Shown here: positions 18,257 through 27,329 of the stretch, piece by piece
How the letters are laid out: the number at the start of each line of letters is the position of its first letter
Position numbering within the stretch: position 1 is the stretch's first letter
NCBI RefSeq assembly: GCF_003350925.1
Contig: NZ_KZ857174.1
Coordinates: 271,229 to 335,228, forward strand
Source: Dyella tabacisoli
Lineage (GTDB): Bacteria; Pseudomonadota; Gammaproteobacteria; Xanthomonadales; Rhodanobacteraceae
Reading direction: 5' to 3'
DNA: 64,000 nucleotides
Translations under genes and position numbers: made by a program
The notes under the pieces: generated by a model
The model's input: the letters and a program-made list of their open reading frames with translations, nothing else
Database searches by the model: none
What the model was told of the DNA's origin: nothing

Positions 18257-18365
18257 CTATGGCTCCCTCCTCTGCAAGCAGGGGAGGGTTGGGGAGGGGT
18301 AAAACCTCGCGGTGTGCATACACCCCTTCCAGCCTCTCGCTCTGCCAACAGAGCGAGGAGCAAAC
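18257..18365. repeat. C-rich/G-rich palindromic repeats between permease pairs 3 and 4
   Basis: Two degenerate units of the dispersed palindrome occupy most of the 124-base gap: CTCCCTCC...GGGGAGGG and TCTCGCTCTG...CAGAGCGAGGA. This is the widest gap inside the permease array, so a separate promoter here cannot be excluded, but none was recognised. Confidence 0.55.
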
Positions 18366-18377
18366 CTGGGGAAACGA

Positions 18378-19694
18378 ATGTTCGACTACTACCTCGACCT
18401 CGCCTGGCGCAGCTTGCGACGCAGCCCAGGGCTTACCGTGCTGATGGTGCTTGCCATCGGTTTCGGCGTGGCTGCATCGATGACGACTTATTCGGTATTT
18501 CGCGCGGTATCGGGTGATCCGATTCCATGGAAATCGTCCAAGCTATTCGTGCCGCAGATCGATCCGTGGGGGCCATCGGGCCGCGCTAGCGATGGCGAGC
18601 CACCCGACGCGTTGACCTATACCGATGCGATGGCCTTGATGCATGCGCATCGCGCCAAGCTGCAGTCGGCGATGTACCGCATATCGCCCTCGCTGGTGCC
18701 CGAACAGACGGGACAGCACCCGATCAATGTTTCGGGTCACGCCGTGTATGGCGAGTTCTTTCCTATGTTGGACGTGCCCTTTCTCTACGGCGCGGGCTGG
18801 AGCGCCGACGACGATGCGCATCAGGCGCCTGTGGTGGTCATCAGCGGCGAACTCAATCGAAAATTTTTCGGTGGTGCGAACAGCGTGGGCAGAAGCTTGA
18901 GTATGGACGGCAAAGACTATCGCGTGGTCGGCGTCATGGGTGACTGGAATCCGCAGCCGCGCTTCTATGACCTGGCCTCCAGTGCCAACTTCAATGCCAT
19001 CGGCGAGGGTGTTTTCATTCCGTTCGAACGCGGCATCGCGGCGGGGATCTATAACAGCGGCAATACCAATTGCTACGAGCCGACAAAGGGTGCTGGCTTT
19101 ATCGGGCTACAGCAATCGAGCTGTACCTGGGTTTCCTATATGGCGTTATTGGATAGCTCTGCGGCGGCAAGCCAGTACCGGCAATACCTCGATAGTTATG
19201 CGCGCGAGCAGCAGCAGGCCGGTCGCTTTCACTGGGCGCCGAACAATCTTCTGCGCGACGTGCCAGCGGTGCTCGATCATCAAGGTGTCGTGCCCAGCGA
19301 CACACGCATCTCGCTGCTGGTCGCACTGGGGTTGCTGGTGGTTTGCCTGGTCAACACCGTGGGCTTGATGCTGGCCAAGTTTCTGCGTCGCAGCAGTGAG
19401 ATCGGTGTGCGTCGCGCACTGGGGGCGCCACGTCGTGCCCTGTACGCACAGTTTCTGATCGAAGCGGGATTGATCGGCGCGGCTGGTGGCGCGCTCGGTC
19501 TTCTGCTCACGGGAGCAGGAGTGATGAGCGTGGGTCTGGTGTTTCGCCCTGAAATCGCCGCGCTGGCCCGGCTGGATTGGTCGCTGCTGGGGATCACCAT
19601 GGTGCTGGCGGTAGGCGCAACGCTGCTGGCGGGCCTTTATCCGACCTTTCGAGCTGCGCGGGTGCAACCCGCCTGGCAGCTCAAGTCAAACTGA
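18378..19694 (+). CDS. FtsX/MacB-type ABC permease, A-type subunit of pair 4
   Basis: The 438-residue A-type permease begins MFDYYLDLAWRSLRRSPGL. It returns to the subgroup of pairs 1 and 2: it shares TTYSVFRAVSGDPIPWKSS, FHWAPNNLLRDV and the end PAWQLKSN. The periplasmic Cys pair is present (NTNCY... and SSCTW). The ATG at 18378 is chosen from the M-F-x-Y-Y signature shared by the paralogues; the earlier in-frame start at 18312 lies in repeat sequence. Confidence 0.9.
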   Translation: MFDYYLDLAWRSLRRSPGLTVLMVLAIGFGVAASMTTYSVFRAVSGDPIPWKSSKLFVPQIDPWGPSGRASDGEPPDALTYTDAMALMHAHRAKLQSAMYRISPSLVPEQTGQHPINVSGHAVYGEFFPMLDVPFLYGAGWSADDDAHQAPVVVISGELNRKFFGGANSVGRSLSMDGKDYRVVGVMGDWNPQPRFYDLASSANFNAIGEGVFIPFERGIAAGIYNSGNTNCYEPTKGAGFIGLQQSSCTWVSYMALLDSSAAASQYRQYLDSYAREQQQAGRFHWAPNNLLRDVPAVLDHQGVVPSDTRISLLVALGLLVVCLVNTVGLMLAKFLRRSSEIGVRRALGAPRRALYAQFLIEAGLIGAAGGALGLLLTGAGVMSVGLVFRPEIAALARLDWSLLGITMVLAVGATLLAGLYPTFRAARVQPAWQLKSN

Positions 19695-19708
19695 CCCGAG
19701 GCCTGATT

Positions 19709-20962
19709 ATGAGCGTATCTCCCATTCTCAGCGCCTTGCGCCGACATAAAGCCGGCGTGGTGCTGATCGGTCTACAGATAGCGTTGACCCTGGCGATTGT
19801 CTGCAACGCGATATTCATCATCGGCGAACGCATTGAGCGGATGAACCGGCCCACCGGCATTGTCGAGCGCGATTTGTTTCTGATCCAGCAGGCCTGGGTC
19901 AACGCACCGAGCGAAGAGATAGAGGGCAGTTCGCAAAAACTGGGCGCCATGCAGCAGGAGGATCTGCTTGCGCTGCGCCAGTTGGCCGACGTCGAATCGG
20001 TGGCGCCGACGACCAGCATGCCCTTGCTCGACAGTAGCTGGAACGAAGGTATCCGCCTGGATCCCGAGCAACAGCAACAGACGGCACGAGTGAGCTTTTA
20101 TCTGGGTGATGAACAATTGCTGCCGACGCTGGGCTTGCGCTTGGTGGCGGGGCGTACGTTTACCAGCGCGGATATTCTGCATCAGGGGCTGCGCGATATC
20201 CGCCAACCACCGGTCGTGATCGTGACCAAGGCGATTGCCGACTTGTTGTTTCCGCATGGCGATGCGGTGGGCAAAGTGGTTTATCTGGCCGGGACTCACA
20301 AACCCATCACCATCATCGGTGTGGTGGAGCGTCTGCAGGTGCCGGGACTCAATCGCTGGACGGCGAGCTTTGCCTATAACTCAGTGGTGCTGCCGATTCA
20401 GCGCGAGGGATTCTTCGCGTTTTATGCGGTGCGTGCCAAGCCGGGGCGCCTGCAGGCAGCGATGCAGGCAGCGCCCGCCGCACTGTATAAGGTCAATCCG
20501 CTACGGGTGTTTGCGGACATCAAGACGCCTGCGCAATCGTTCGCCGCCATTCGCGCCCGCGCCTATCGCGACGATATCGGCATGGCGATCTTGATGGGCG
20601 CGGTGTGTTTAATCCTGCTTGGCGTTACCGCTGCGGGCATTGTCGGCCTTACCAGCTTCTGGGTGGGCCAGCGTCAACATCAGATCGGCATCCGACGTGC
20701 GTTGGGCGCGCGGCGCATCGACATTCTGCGTTACTTCCAAACCGAAAATCTTCTTATCGCCAGTGGTGGCGCGATGGTTGGTCTGGTGCTCGCATTTATC
20801 CTGAATCTTTGGTTGATCCGTCACTACGAGATGAGCCGTATGCCGCTGATCTACGTGTTGACCGGTGTGGTTGCGGTACTGGTGTTGGGGCAGCTTGCGG
20901 TATTTGTGCCGGCCAGGCGCGCTTCAATGGTGCCGCCGGTGGTGGCGACGCGTTCGGTCTAG
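19709..20962 (+). CDS. FtsX/MacB-type ABC permease, B-type subunit of pair 4
   Basis: The 417-residue B-type permease starts MSVSPILSALRRHKAG, 14 bases after its partner. It has TM1 AIVCNAIFII, coupling block GIVGLTSFWVGQRQHQIGIRRALGARRID and end PPVVATRSV. The start at 19577 suggested by the open frame lies inside the previous gene and is rejected. Its periplasmic domain is slightly longer than in the other B-types around EEIEGSSQKLGAMQQED. Confidence 0.9.
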   Translation: MSVSPILSALRRHKAGVVLIGLQIALTLAIVCNAIFIIGERIERMNRPTGIVERDLFLIQQAWVNAPSEEIEGSSQKLGAMQQEDLLALRQLADVESVAPTTSMPLLDSSWNEGIRLDPEQQQQTARVSFYLGDEQLLPTLGLRLVAGRTFTSADILHQGLRDIRQPPVVIVTKAIADLLFPHGDAVGKVVYLAGTHKPITIIGVVERLQVPGLNRWTASFAYNSVVLPIQREGFFAFYAVRAKPGRLQAAMQAAPAALYKVNPLRVFADIKTPAQSFAAIRARAYRDDIGMAILMGAVCLILLGVTAAGIVGLTSFWVGQRQHQIGIRRALGARRIDILRYFQTENLLIASGGAMVGLVLAFILNLWLIRHYEMSRMPLIYVLTGVVAVLVLGQLAVFVPARRASMVPPVVATRSV

Positions 20963-21044
20963 TACTTCGACGCAGTGCACAGCTTCACCCGCTTCCAAGC
21001 TCTCTTGTGCAGGCAAGGGAATGACAGAATCCTTGGAGATTTCC

Positions 21045-22367
21045 ATGTTCGGCTATTACTTGAATCTTGCTTTGCGCAGCCTCAATCGCAACAAGGTGCT
21101 TACTGCATTGATGGTGTTGGCGATCGCGGTCGGCATCGGCGCGAGCATGACTACGCTGACCGTAATGCACTTGCTGTCGGGCGACCCGGTGCCGACACGC
21201 AGCGGCACGTTGTTCTATCCACAGATCGATCCGGTCACGGTGGATGGTAACCATGCGGAGCCGCTCGACGTGATGGACTACCACTCGGCGGTGGATCTAT
21301 GGCACGCGCAACGCGCCGAGCGCCAGGCCATGATTGCCAGCAGCACGATCAAGCTGCGTGCGCCTGACGTCAATCTGCCGCCGCTGATGATGCCGATGCT
21401 GGCGACAACGGCGGATTTTTTCCCGATGTTCGACGTGCCGTTCCAATATGGCAGTGCCTGGCAGGCGCAGGACGACGAGCATCGTGCACGGGTGGCGGTG
21501 ATTTCCGCGCAGTTGAACGACAAACTGTTCGGTGGGGCCAATAGCGTAGGGCGTACCTTGCGACTCAGGGACACTGACGTGCGCATCGTCGGCGTACTCA
21601 AGCCGTGGCGGCCGTCGCCGCAGTTCTACAGCGTGGCCGGCGGGCGGTTCGCGCACGGCAATACGGCCGACTATTACAGCAAGCCGGAGGACGTCTATCT
21701 GCCGTTCTTCAGCGGGCTCGAAATCAATGCCGGCAGCTTCGGCGTCTTCAACTGCTGGCGTGTGCCCGACGACTACGCGCATCTGGAAAACGCACCATGT
21801 AGCTGGATCTCGCTATGGGTGCAGCTCGGCAGCTCGGCGAAAGTCAGCGATTACGCTCGTTTCGTGGCCGACTACGCCGCCCAGCAAAAGGCGCTGGGGC
21901 GCTACACGCATGCCGAGAACACCCGCTTGCGCAGTCTGATGCAATGGCTGGATTACAACCGGGTCGTGCCCAGCGACGTGCGCCTGCAAACCTGGCTGGC
22001 GTTTGGTTTCCTCGGTATTTGCCTGTTCAACACGATCGGCCTGTTGCTGGCGAAGTTTCTGCGCCGCGCGGGCGAAATGGGGGTGCGCCGCGCGCTGGGC
22101 GCCACCCGCGGCGCGCTCTTCGCACAATGCCTGGTCGAGGCGGGGCTGATCGGTTTGCTTGGCGGCCTGGGTGGATGGCTGCTGACGCTGATGGGACTCT
22201 GGCTGGTGCGCCAGCAGCCTGCTGTCTATGCCGATCTTGCCCATCTGGATATGGCGATGTTCCTGATTACCTTCGTACTGGCGATTGCGGTGAGCTTGCT
22301 TGCCGGCGTGTTGCCGGCGTTGCGCGCCAGCCGGGTAGCGCCTGGCCTGCAATTGAAAACACTCTAA
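21045..22367 (+). CDS. FtsX/MacB-type ABC permease, A-type subunit of pair 5
   Basis: The 440-residue A-type permease begins MFGYYLNLALRSLNRNKVL and belongs to the pair-3 subgroup (LFYPQIDPV, end QLKTL). The Cys pair persists (VFNCW... and APCSW). A GGAGA ribosome-binding site precedes the ATG at 21045; an ATG at 21021 would add eight residues. The alternation of subgroups along the array (1, 1, 2, 1, 2) argues that duplications copied pairs rather than single genes. Confidence 0.9.
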   Translation: MFGYYLNLALRSLNRNKVLTALMVLAIAVGIGASMTTLTVMHLLSGDPVPTRSGTLFYPQIDPVTVDGNHAEPLDVMDYHSAVDLWHAQRAERQAMIASSTIKLRAPDVNLPPLMMPMLATTADFFPMFDVPFQYGSAWQAQDDEHRARVAVISAQLNDKLFGGANSVGRTLRLRDTDVRIVGVLKPWRPSPQFYSVAGGRFAHGNTADYYSKPEDVYLPFFSGLEINAGSFGVFNCWRVPDDYAHLENAPCSWISLWVQLGSSAKVSDYARFVADYAAQQKALGRYTHAENTRLRSLMQWLDYNRVVPSDVRLQTWLAFGFLGICLFNTIGLLLAKFLRRAGEMGVRRALGATRGALFAQCLVEAGLIGLLGGLGGWLLTLMGLWLVRQQPAVYADLAHLDMAMFLITFVLAIAVSLLAGVLPALRASRVAPGLQLKTL

Positions 22368-22379
22368 GGGGAAGGTTTT

Positions 22380-23594
22380 ATGCAGATCAAACCCATTTTC
22401 TCCGCACTGCGGCGTCACCGCCTCGCCACCCTGCTGATCGCCTTGGAGATCGCGCTGGCCTGTGCGGTGCTGTGCAATGCGTGTTTTCTTATCGCCAATC
22501 GCCTGCAATTGATGCATATCCAGAGCGGTGTGGACGAGGCTTCCCTGGCAGTCATCAGCTTGACCGGTTTTGAAGATGCCCAGGCCGTCGACCTCAACGC
22601 ACGTGTGTCGGCGGGATTGGGCGCCATGCCGGGCGTGCAATCGGTCAGTGTCATTAACACGGTGCCGCTCGGTCGGCGCAAGGGCACTGCAGGTATCTCG
22701 CTCGATCCCGCCGGACAACATTTCGGTGGCGTGGTCGATTTCTTTCTCGGCGGCCCCGGTGCGCTTGACGCACTTGGTTTGCGCGTGGTCGCGGGGCGGC
22801 ATCCACTGCCGGACGAATATGCGCCAATCACCAGTTTTGTGCCGAGCAATTCAACGGTGCTGGTGACTCGCGCGTTAGCCGAACACTTGTGGCCTGGCGT
22901 CGATCCGTTGGGCAAAGAATTCTGGTGCGACAAATTGCATTTTCGTGTGGTTGGCCTGATCGAGCATCTGGTGCGGGCCGATCCAGGCGGGCGCGGTGCG
23001 GACACGGCGGAGTGGGCGGTATTCGTGGCGGCGCAACCGGGGCCGAAGTTTGCCGGTACCTATCTATTGCGGGCCGATCCCGCAGAGTTGCCGCGTGTCG
23101 TGCGCGATGCGCGTACGGCCATCGCCAAGATCGCCCCGGATGCGGTGTTGGAGCAAGAAGACAGCCGCAGCGTGAGTGATCTACGCGAGAGCCGTTTCCG
23201 CCAGGACCGTGCCATGGCCGGCATGCTGGTCGGGGTGGTGCTGGCGCTGTTGCTGGTGACGGCACTGGGCATCGTCGGCCTGGCCAGCTTCTGGGTACAG
23301 CAGCGCCGCAAGCAGATCGGCATACGCCGTGCCATCGGCGCCACGCGTCGAGACATCCTCAGCTATTTCCAGACCGAGAATTTCCTTATCGTCAGCGGCG
23401 GCATCGGGCTTGGCATGTTGTTGGCTTTCGCGCTGAACCTCATGCTGATGAAGTTCTACGAGCTACCACGCCTGCCGTTGTATTACCTGCCTATCGGTGC
23501 CCTGGTGCTATGGGCGCTGGGGCAATTGGCGGTGCTGGGCCCGGCCTTGCGAGCGGCGGCGGTGCCGCCGGTGGTGGCGACGCGTTCGGTGTAG
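22380..23594 (+). CDS. FtsX/MacB-type ABC permease, B-type subunit of pair 5
   Basis: The 404-residue B-type permease starts MQIKPIFSALRRHRLATLL. TM1 is the most diverged (ACAVLCNACFLI) but keeps the shared Cys-Asn-Ala. The coupling block is GIVGLASFWVQQRRKQIGIRRAIGATRRD and the end PPVVATRSV. It closes the run of ten permeases, 143 bases before the periplasmic peptidase gene. Confidence 0.9.
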   Translation: MQIKPIFSALRRHRLATLLIALEIALACAVLCNACFLIANRLQLMHIQSGVDEASLAVISLTGFEDAQAVDLNARVSAGLGAMPGVQSVSVINTVPLGRRKGTAGISLDPAGQHFGGVVDFFLGGPGALDALGLRVVAGRHPLPDEYAPITSFVPSNSTVLVTRALAEHLWPGVDPLGKEFWCDKLHFRVVGLIEHLVRADPGGRGADTAEWAVFVAAQPGPKFAGTYLLRADPAELPRVVRDARTAIAKIAPDAVLEQEDSRSVSDLRESRFRQDRAMAGMLVGVVLALLLVTALGIVGLASFWVQQRRKQIGIRRAIGATRRDILSYFQTENFLIVSGGIGLGMLLAFALNLMLMKFYELPRLPLYYLPIGALVLWALGQLAVLGPALRAAAVPPVVATRSV

Positions 23595-23737
23595 CGCGTC
23601 CTTCCGTATGGGAAGCGAGATCTTGCGATGCATGCTGTCTGGCACAGGACAGCAGCCTTGTTCGGTTGTGTACTGGCATGATTTGGCGCTGGCCAATGGC
23701 TCGCATGGGCGCGACGCCTCGAACCGAAGGGGACAAC

Positions 23738-25555
23738 ATGAAAGTTTTATCGATGCTGATTTGCGCAGGCCTGCTGGGCTCGGTGAGTTTGGCGGCTGGT
23801 GCCCAGGCGGCACCCGCTGCATCGGCCGATGTAGCCACGCGGGTCAAAACGCTCAACGCATTGCTCGCCGAGCAATGGCAGCACACGCTGGAGAACTCCC
23901 CGGAGTTCGCCAGCGTACTTGGCGACCTGCGCTACAACGACCGTTGGAGCGATGCTTCGCTGGCGCATGTGCAGAGCGAGTACAAGGCTACCGCTGATTT
24001 TCTCAAGCGTTTCGAGGCTATCGACACCAGCGGTTTTCCCAGTGAGGACAAACTCAATCAGCAGTTGATGGTGCGCCAGCTCAAAGACAATCTGCGCGGC
24101 ACCGATCTGAAGCTTTATGAGATGCCGCTGGATCAGATGAGTGGCGCGCACTTGCAACTGCCGGGCTTTATCAGCTCGCTTCCATTCAACAACACGAAGC
24201 AGTACGAGGATTATCTGCAGCGTCTGCACGATGTTTCCAAGGTGTTGGAGCAGACGACCGCGATGGCGCGGCAGGGGCTGCGCGATGGCCTGATGCCGCC
24301 GAAGTATCTGCTGGAAAAAGTCGTGGTGCAGATCGACAACATCGCCAAGCCGGCCGGTGCCGACAATGCATTTGCCGAACCGCTGAAGCATTTCCCCGAT
24401 AGCGTGCCGGAGGCCGATCGCCAACGCTTGCGCGAGGCGATCATCGCGGCGATCGACCACGAGGTGCGGCCGGCTTATCGCAAGCTCGGTCAGTTCGTGG
24501 CAAAAGACTACGCACCGCACGGGCGCACTCAGCCCGGCATATGGCAGTTGCCGAACGGCGATGCGATCTATCGCTACGACGTCGAGCAGATGACCACGAC
24601 CACCGAGAGCCCAGCGCACATCCATGCACTGGGCCTGGCCGAGGTCAAGCGCATCGAGGCCGAGATGGCCGAGATTGCCAAGGCGCAGGGTTATGCCGAT
24701 CTGGCGAGCTTCCGCGCCGCGTTGAAAAACGATCCTAAAGTGCGCCCGAGTTCGCGCGAGGATCTGCTCAATCGCTATCGCGGCTTTATCGCGCAGATGC
24801 AGCCGGAGTTGCCCAAATTGTTCGGCTTGCTGCCCAAGACCAAGGTCGAGGTAGTACAGGACGAGGCGTACCGCGAAAAAGAAGCCTCGGCGGCGGAGTA
24901 TCACCAAGGCACGCCGGACGGTGCGCGTGCGGGACAGGTATTCATCAACACCGGCGATTACGCCAACCGCACCACCTTGACGATCGAATCGACCGCGTAT
25001 CACGAGGCGATTCCAGGTCACCACATGCAGATCTCGATCGCGCAAACCTTGCCGGCGCTGCCGCCGTTCCGCCAGCAGGCCGGTTACACCGCTTATATCG
25101 AAGGCTGGGCGTTGTATGCCGAACGTCTGGGCAAGGACATCGGTTTTTATAAAGATCCGCTGTCCGACTACGGCCGTTTGTCCGATGAATTGCTGCGCGC
25201 TGATCGCCTCGTGCTCGATACGGGCGTGCACTACAAGCATTGGACACGGCAGCAGATGGTGGATTTCTTCCACACCCATTCCAGCCAGGACGAGCCGGAT
25301 CTTCAGGCCGAGACCGATCGCTATGTCTCCTGGCCCGGTCAGGCACTGGCTTACAAAATGGGTCAGTTGAAGATCCTCGAACTGCGTGAACGCGCGAAAA
25401 AAGAGTTGGGCGACCGCTTCGATATCCGCACCTTCCACGATGAGATTCTCGGTGGCGGTGCATTGCCGCTGGACGTGCTGGAAACGCGCGTGAATCAGTG
25501 GATTGCCGCGGCGAAGGCGGGTGCGGCGGTGTCGCCGATGGCTGTCGCTCATTGA
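23738..25555 (+). CDS. DUF885-family periplasmic metallopeptidase-like protein
   Basis: The 605-residue product has a signal peptide (MKVLSMLICAGLLGSVSLAAGAQA) and the DUF885 architecture, whose hallmark is HEAIPGHHMQ. Here His422-Glu423 with His428 and the downstream Glu455 in YIEGWALYAERLG form a probable gluzincin-type zinc site. Such proteins are thought to be peptidases; few are characterised. The ATG at 23738 follows an AAGGGG ribosome-binding site. Position between the exporter genes and their regulators suggests it acts on a peptide or envelope substrate of the same system, which is inference. Confidence 0.85.
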   Translation: MKVLSMLICAGLLGSVSLAAGAQAAPAASADVATRVKTLNALLAEQWQHTLENSPEFASVLGDLRYNDRWSDASLAHVQSEYKATADFLKRFEAIDTSGFPSEDKLNQQLMVRQLKDNLRGTDLKLYEMPLDQMSGAHLQLPGFISSLPFNNTKQYEDYLQRLHDVSKVLEQTTAMARQGLRDGLMPPKYLLEKVVVQIDNIAKPAGADNAFAEPLKHFPDSVPEADRQRLREAIIAAIDHEVRPAYRKLGQFVAKDYAPHGRTQPGIWQLPNGDAIYRYDVEQMTTTTESPAHIHALGLAEVKRIEAEMAEIAKAQGYADLASFRAALKNDPKVRPSSREDLLNRYRGFIAQMQPELPKLFGLLPKTKVEVVQDEAYREKEASAAEYHQGTPDGARAGQVFINTGDYANRTTLTIESTAYHEAIPGHHMQISIAQTLPALPPFRQQAGYTAYIEGWALYAERLGKDIGFYKDPLSDYGRLSDELLRADRLVLDTGVHYKHWTRQQMVDFFHTHSSQDEPDLQAETDRYVSWPGQALAYKMGQLKILELRERAKKELGDRFDIRTFHDEILGGGALPLDVLETRVNQWIAAAKAGAAVSPMAVAH

Positions 25556-25562
25556 CTTGAGA

Positions 25563-25706
25563 TGGAGGGGCGCGCAAGTCTGCACCCCTCCCCAGCCCTC
25601 CCCAGCAAGCAGGGGAGGGGGTCAAACGAGGCACGCTCTTGCTCCTCCCCCTGCTTGTCCCGAAAAGGGACTTCCTTCGGTCGCAGGGGGAGGCTGGGAG
25701 GGGGCG
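25563..25706. repeat. C-rich/G-rich palindromic repeats after the DUF885 gene
   Basis: Two units of the dispersed palindrome stand in tandem: CACCCCTCCCCAGCCCTCCC...GGGGAGGGGG and CTCCCCCTGC...GCAGGGGGAGG. The second has an inner hairpin GTCCCGAAAAGGGAC. The same unit recurs at 37638-37763 almost unchanged. Confidence 0.6.
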
Positions 25707-25804
25707 CTGTTAGCACCCCATAAAACTTACCGGCGACGAATCATCCCGTTCATGGCAACCTTCTCGCGTGGAGCTGCATCCATGTCGACATGTGTAGAAG
25801 AAAA

Positions 25805-27145
25805 ATGCGTACCGTTCTAATCATTGATGACAACCCGGCCGTGGGTGAGGCGTTGTCGCTGGCGCTGTCGCTGCGCGACATTCGCGCGTTGGTCGCGTTG
25901 ACGCCGGAGCAGGGTATGGAGCTGCTGGAGCGCGAACGTATCGACGTGGTGATTCAGGACATGAACTTCACCGCCGATACCACCTCCGGTGAAGAGGGTA
26001 TCGCGCTGTTTCGTGCGATCCGCCAGCGCCATACCGATTTGCCGATGATCTTGCTGACCGCCTGGACCCATCTGGAAACGGCGGTGGAGTTGGTCAAGGC
26101 GGGCGCGGCCGATTATCTGGCCAAGCCTTGGGACGACAGCAAATTATTGACCACGGTAGAGAACCTGCTGGAGCTATCGGAATCTACGCGCGAAGTAAGC
26201 CGGGCACGCAACGAGCGCCGCAAGCGCCGCGAAGACTTGCAGCGCCGCTATGAGCTAGATGGCCTGGTATTTGCCTCCGAGGCGATGGCGCGGACGCTGG
26301 ATCTGGCTTGCCAGGTCGCCCGTTCCGAAGTGCCGGTACTTATTACCGGGCCGAACGGGGCAGGCAAAGAGCGCATCGCCGCCATCGTCCACGCCAATTC
26401 GCCGGTCAAGCGCGGCGCCTTTATTGCGGTGAACTGCGGTGCGCTGCCAGGCGAGCTGATCGAGGCGGAGCTGTTCGGCGCCGAGGCTGGCGCTTATACC
26501 GGCGCAAACAAAGCGCGCGAAGGCCGGTTTGAGCTGGCCGATGGCGGCACGCTGTTTCTCGACGAAATCGGCAACTTGCCGTTGTCCGGCCAGATGAAAT
26601 TGTTGCGCGTGCTGGAAACCGGTCAGTTCGAGCGATTGGGCTCAGGCCGTACCCGTCATGCCAAGGTACGTGTGCTCAGCGCCACCAACGCCGATCTCAA
26701 GGCGATGATTCGTGCCGGCACCTTCCGCGAAGATCTGTATTACCGCCTCAACGTGATCGAGGTGAACCTGCCTTCGCTGGCCGATCGCACCGACGACATC
26801 CTGCCGCTGGCCGAGCACTTCCTCAACGGCCGCGCGGTATTGAGCGACGCTGCCCGCGAAGCATTGCTGAGCTATTCCTGGCCGGGCAATGTGCGCGAAC
26901 TGAAGAACGCCATCGAGCGGGCGGCTTTGCTGGCCGGCGACGGCCGCATCATGCCCGACCTGCTCAATCTGCCGCAGCAGGCCATGCCGGCGATACGCAA
27001 CCTCGACGAACCGAGTCGTGAAACGGTAGAGGCGGCGTTGGGCAAGGCCGATGGCGTTGTCAGCCGTGCGGCACAGGCCCTGGGCTTGTCGCGCCAGGCG
27101 CTGTACCGGCGGATGGAGCGGTATGGGCTGGTGGTGCAGGGCTAG
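25805..27145 (+). CDS. NtrC-family sigma-54-dependent response regulator
   Basis: The 446-residue product has a receiver domain with Asp8/Asp9, phospho-acceptor Asp52 (VVIQDMNF) and Lys107 (YLAKPW). The AAA+ domain follows, with Walker A GPNGAGKE at 182-189, a GAYTGA loop at 229-234 for sigma-54 contact and Walker B FLDEIG at 251-256. A C-terminal Fis-type helix-turn-helix ([18 protein letters not shown]) completes it. It should activate RpoN promoters on phosphorylation. The histidine kinase gene follows. The promoter at 8210 with palindromes at 8105-8144 is the obvious target. Confidence 0.94.
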   Translation: MRTVLIIDDNPAVGEALSLALSLRDIRALVALTPEQGMELLERERIDVVIQDMNFTADTTSGEEGIALFRAIRQRHTDLPMILLTAWTHLETAVELVKAGAADYLAKPWDDSKLLTTVENLLELSESTREVSRARNERRKRREDLQRRYELDGLVFASEAMARTLDLACQVARSEVPVLITGPNGAGKERIAAIVHANSPVKRGAFIAVNCGALPGELIEAELFGAEAGAYTGANKAREGRFELADGGTLFLDEIGNLPLSGQMKLLRVLETGQFERLGSGRTRHAKVRVLSATNADLKAMIRAGTFREDLYYRLNVIEVNLPSLADRTDDILPLAEHFLNGRAVLSDAAREALLSYSWPGNVRELKNAIERAALLAGDGRIMPDLLNLPQQAMPAIRNLDEPSRETVEAALGKADGVVSRAAQALGLSRQALYRRMERYGLVVQG

Positions 27146-27329
27146 GGATACTCTGATCCATTGGGCCTTCTGGACATCCTCTGAATCAGAGCATCCCTGA
27201 AGTTGCTGTACTGCCGGCCGGCGTATGAAGATGCCGGCTACCAAAAGCCTTGAGGAGTCGTTCCGTGCACCATCTGTCGCTGGCCCAAGTGCACGACTCC
27301 CGCGATCGGGCCTCACAAGACCAGATTTC

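Noticed and set aside
23634..23653. GCTGTC/GACAGC inverted repeat with TGGCACAG ahead of the DUF885 gene, as a second sigma-54 promoter or activator site
   Set aside because: The -12 GC is not at the right spacing from the GG and the half-sites differ from TGTCCG; at most a small hairpin.
23747..25585. 612-codon minus-strand open frame opposite the DUF885 gene
   Set aside because: The plus-strand frame has a signal peptide, ribosome-binding site and intact zinc motifs; the antisense frame has none.
27225..27329. N-terminal extension of the histidine kinase
   Set aside because: In frame but without ribosome-binding site or resemblance to kinase N-termini; the ATG at 27330 sits just before the first membrane helix.
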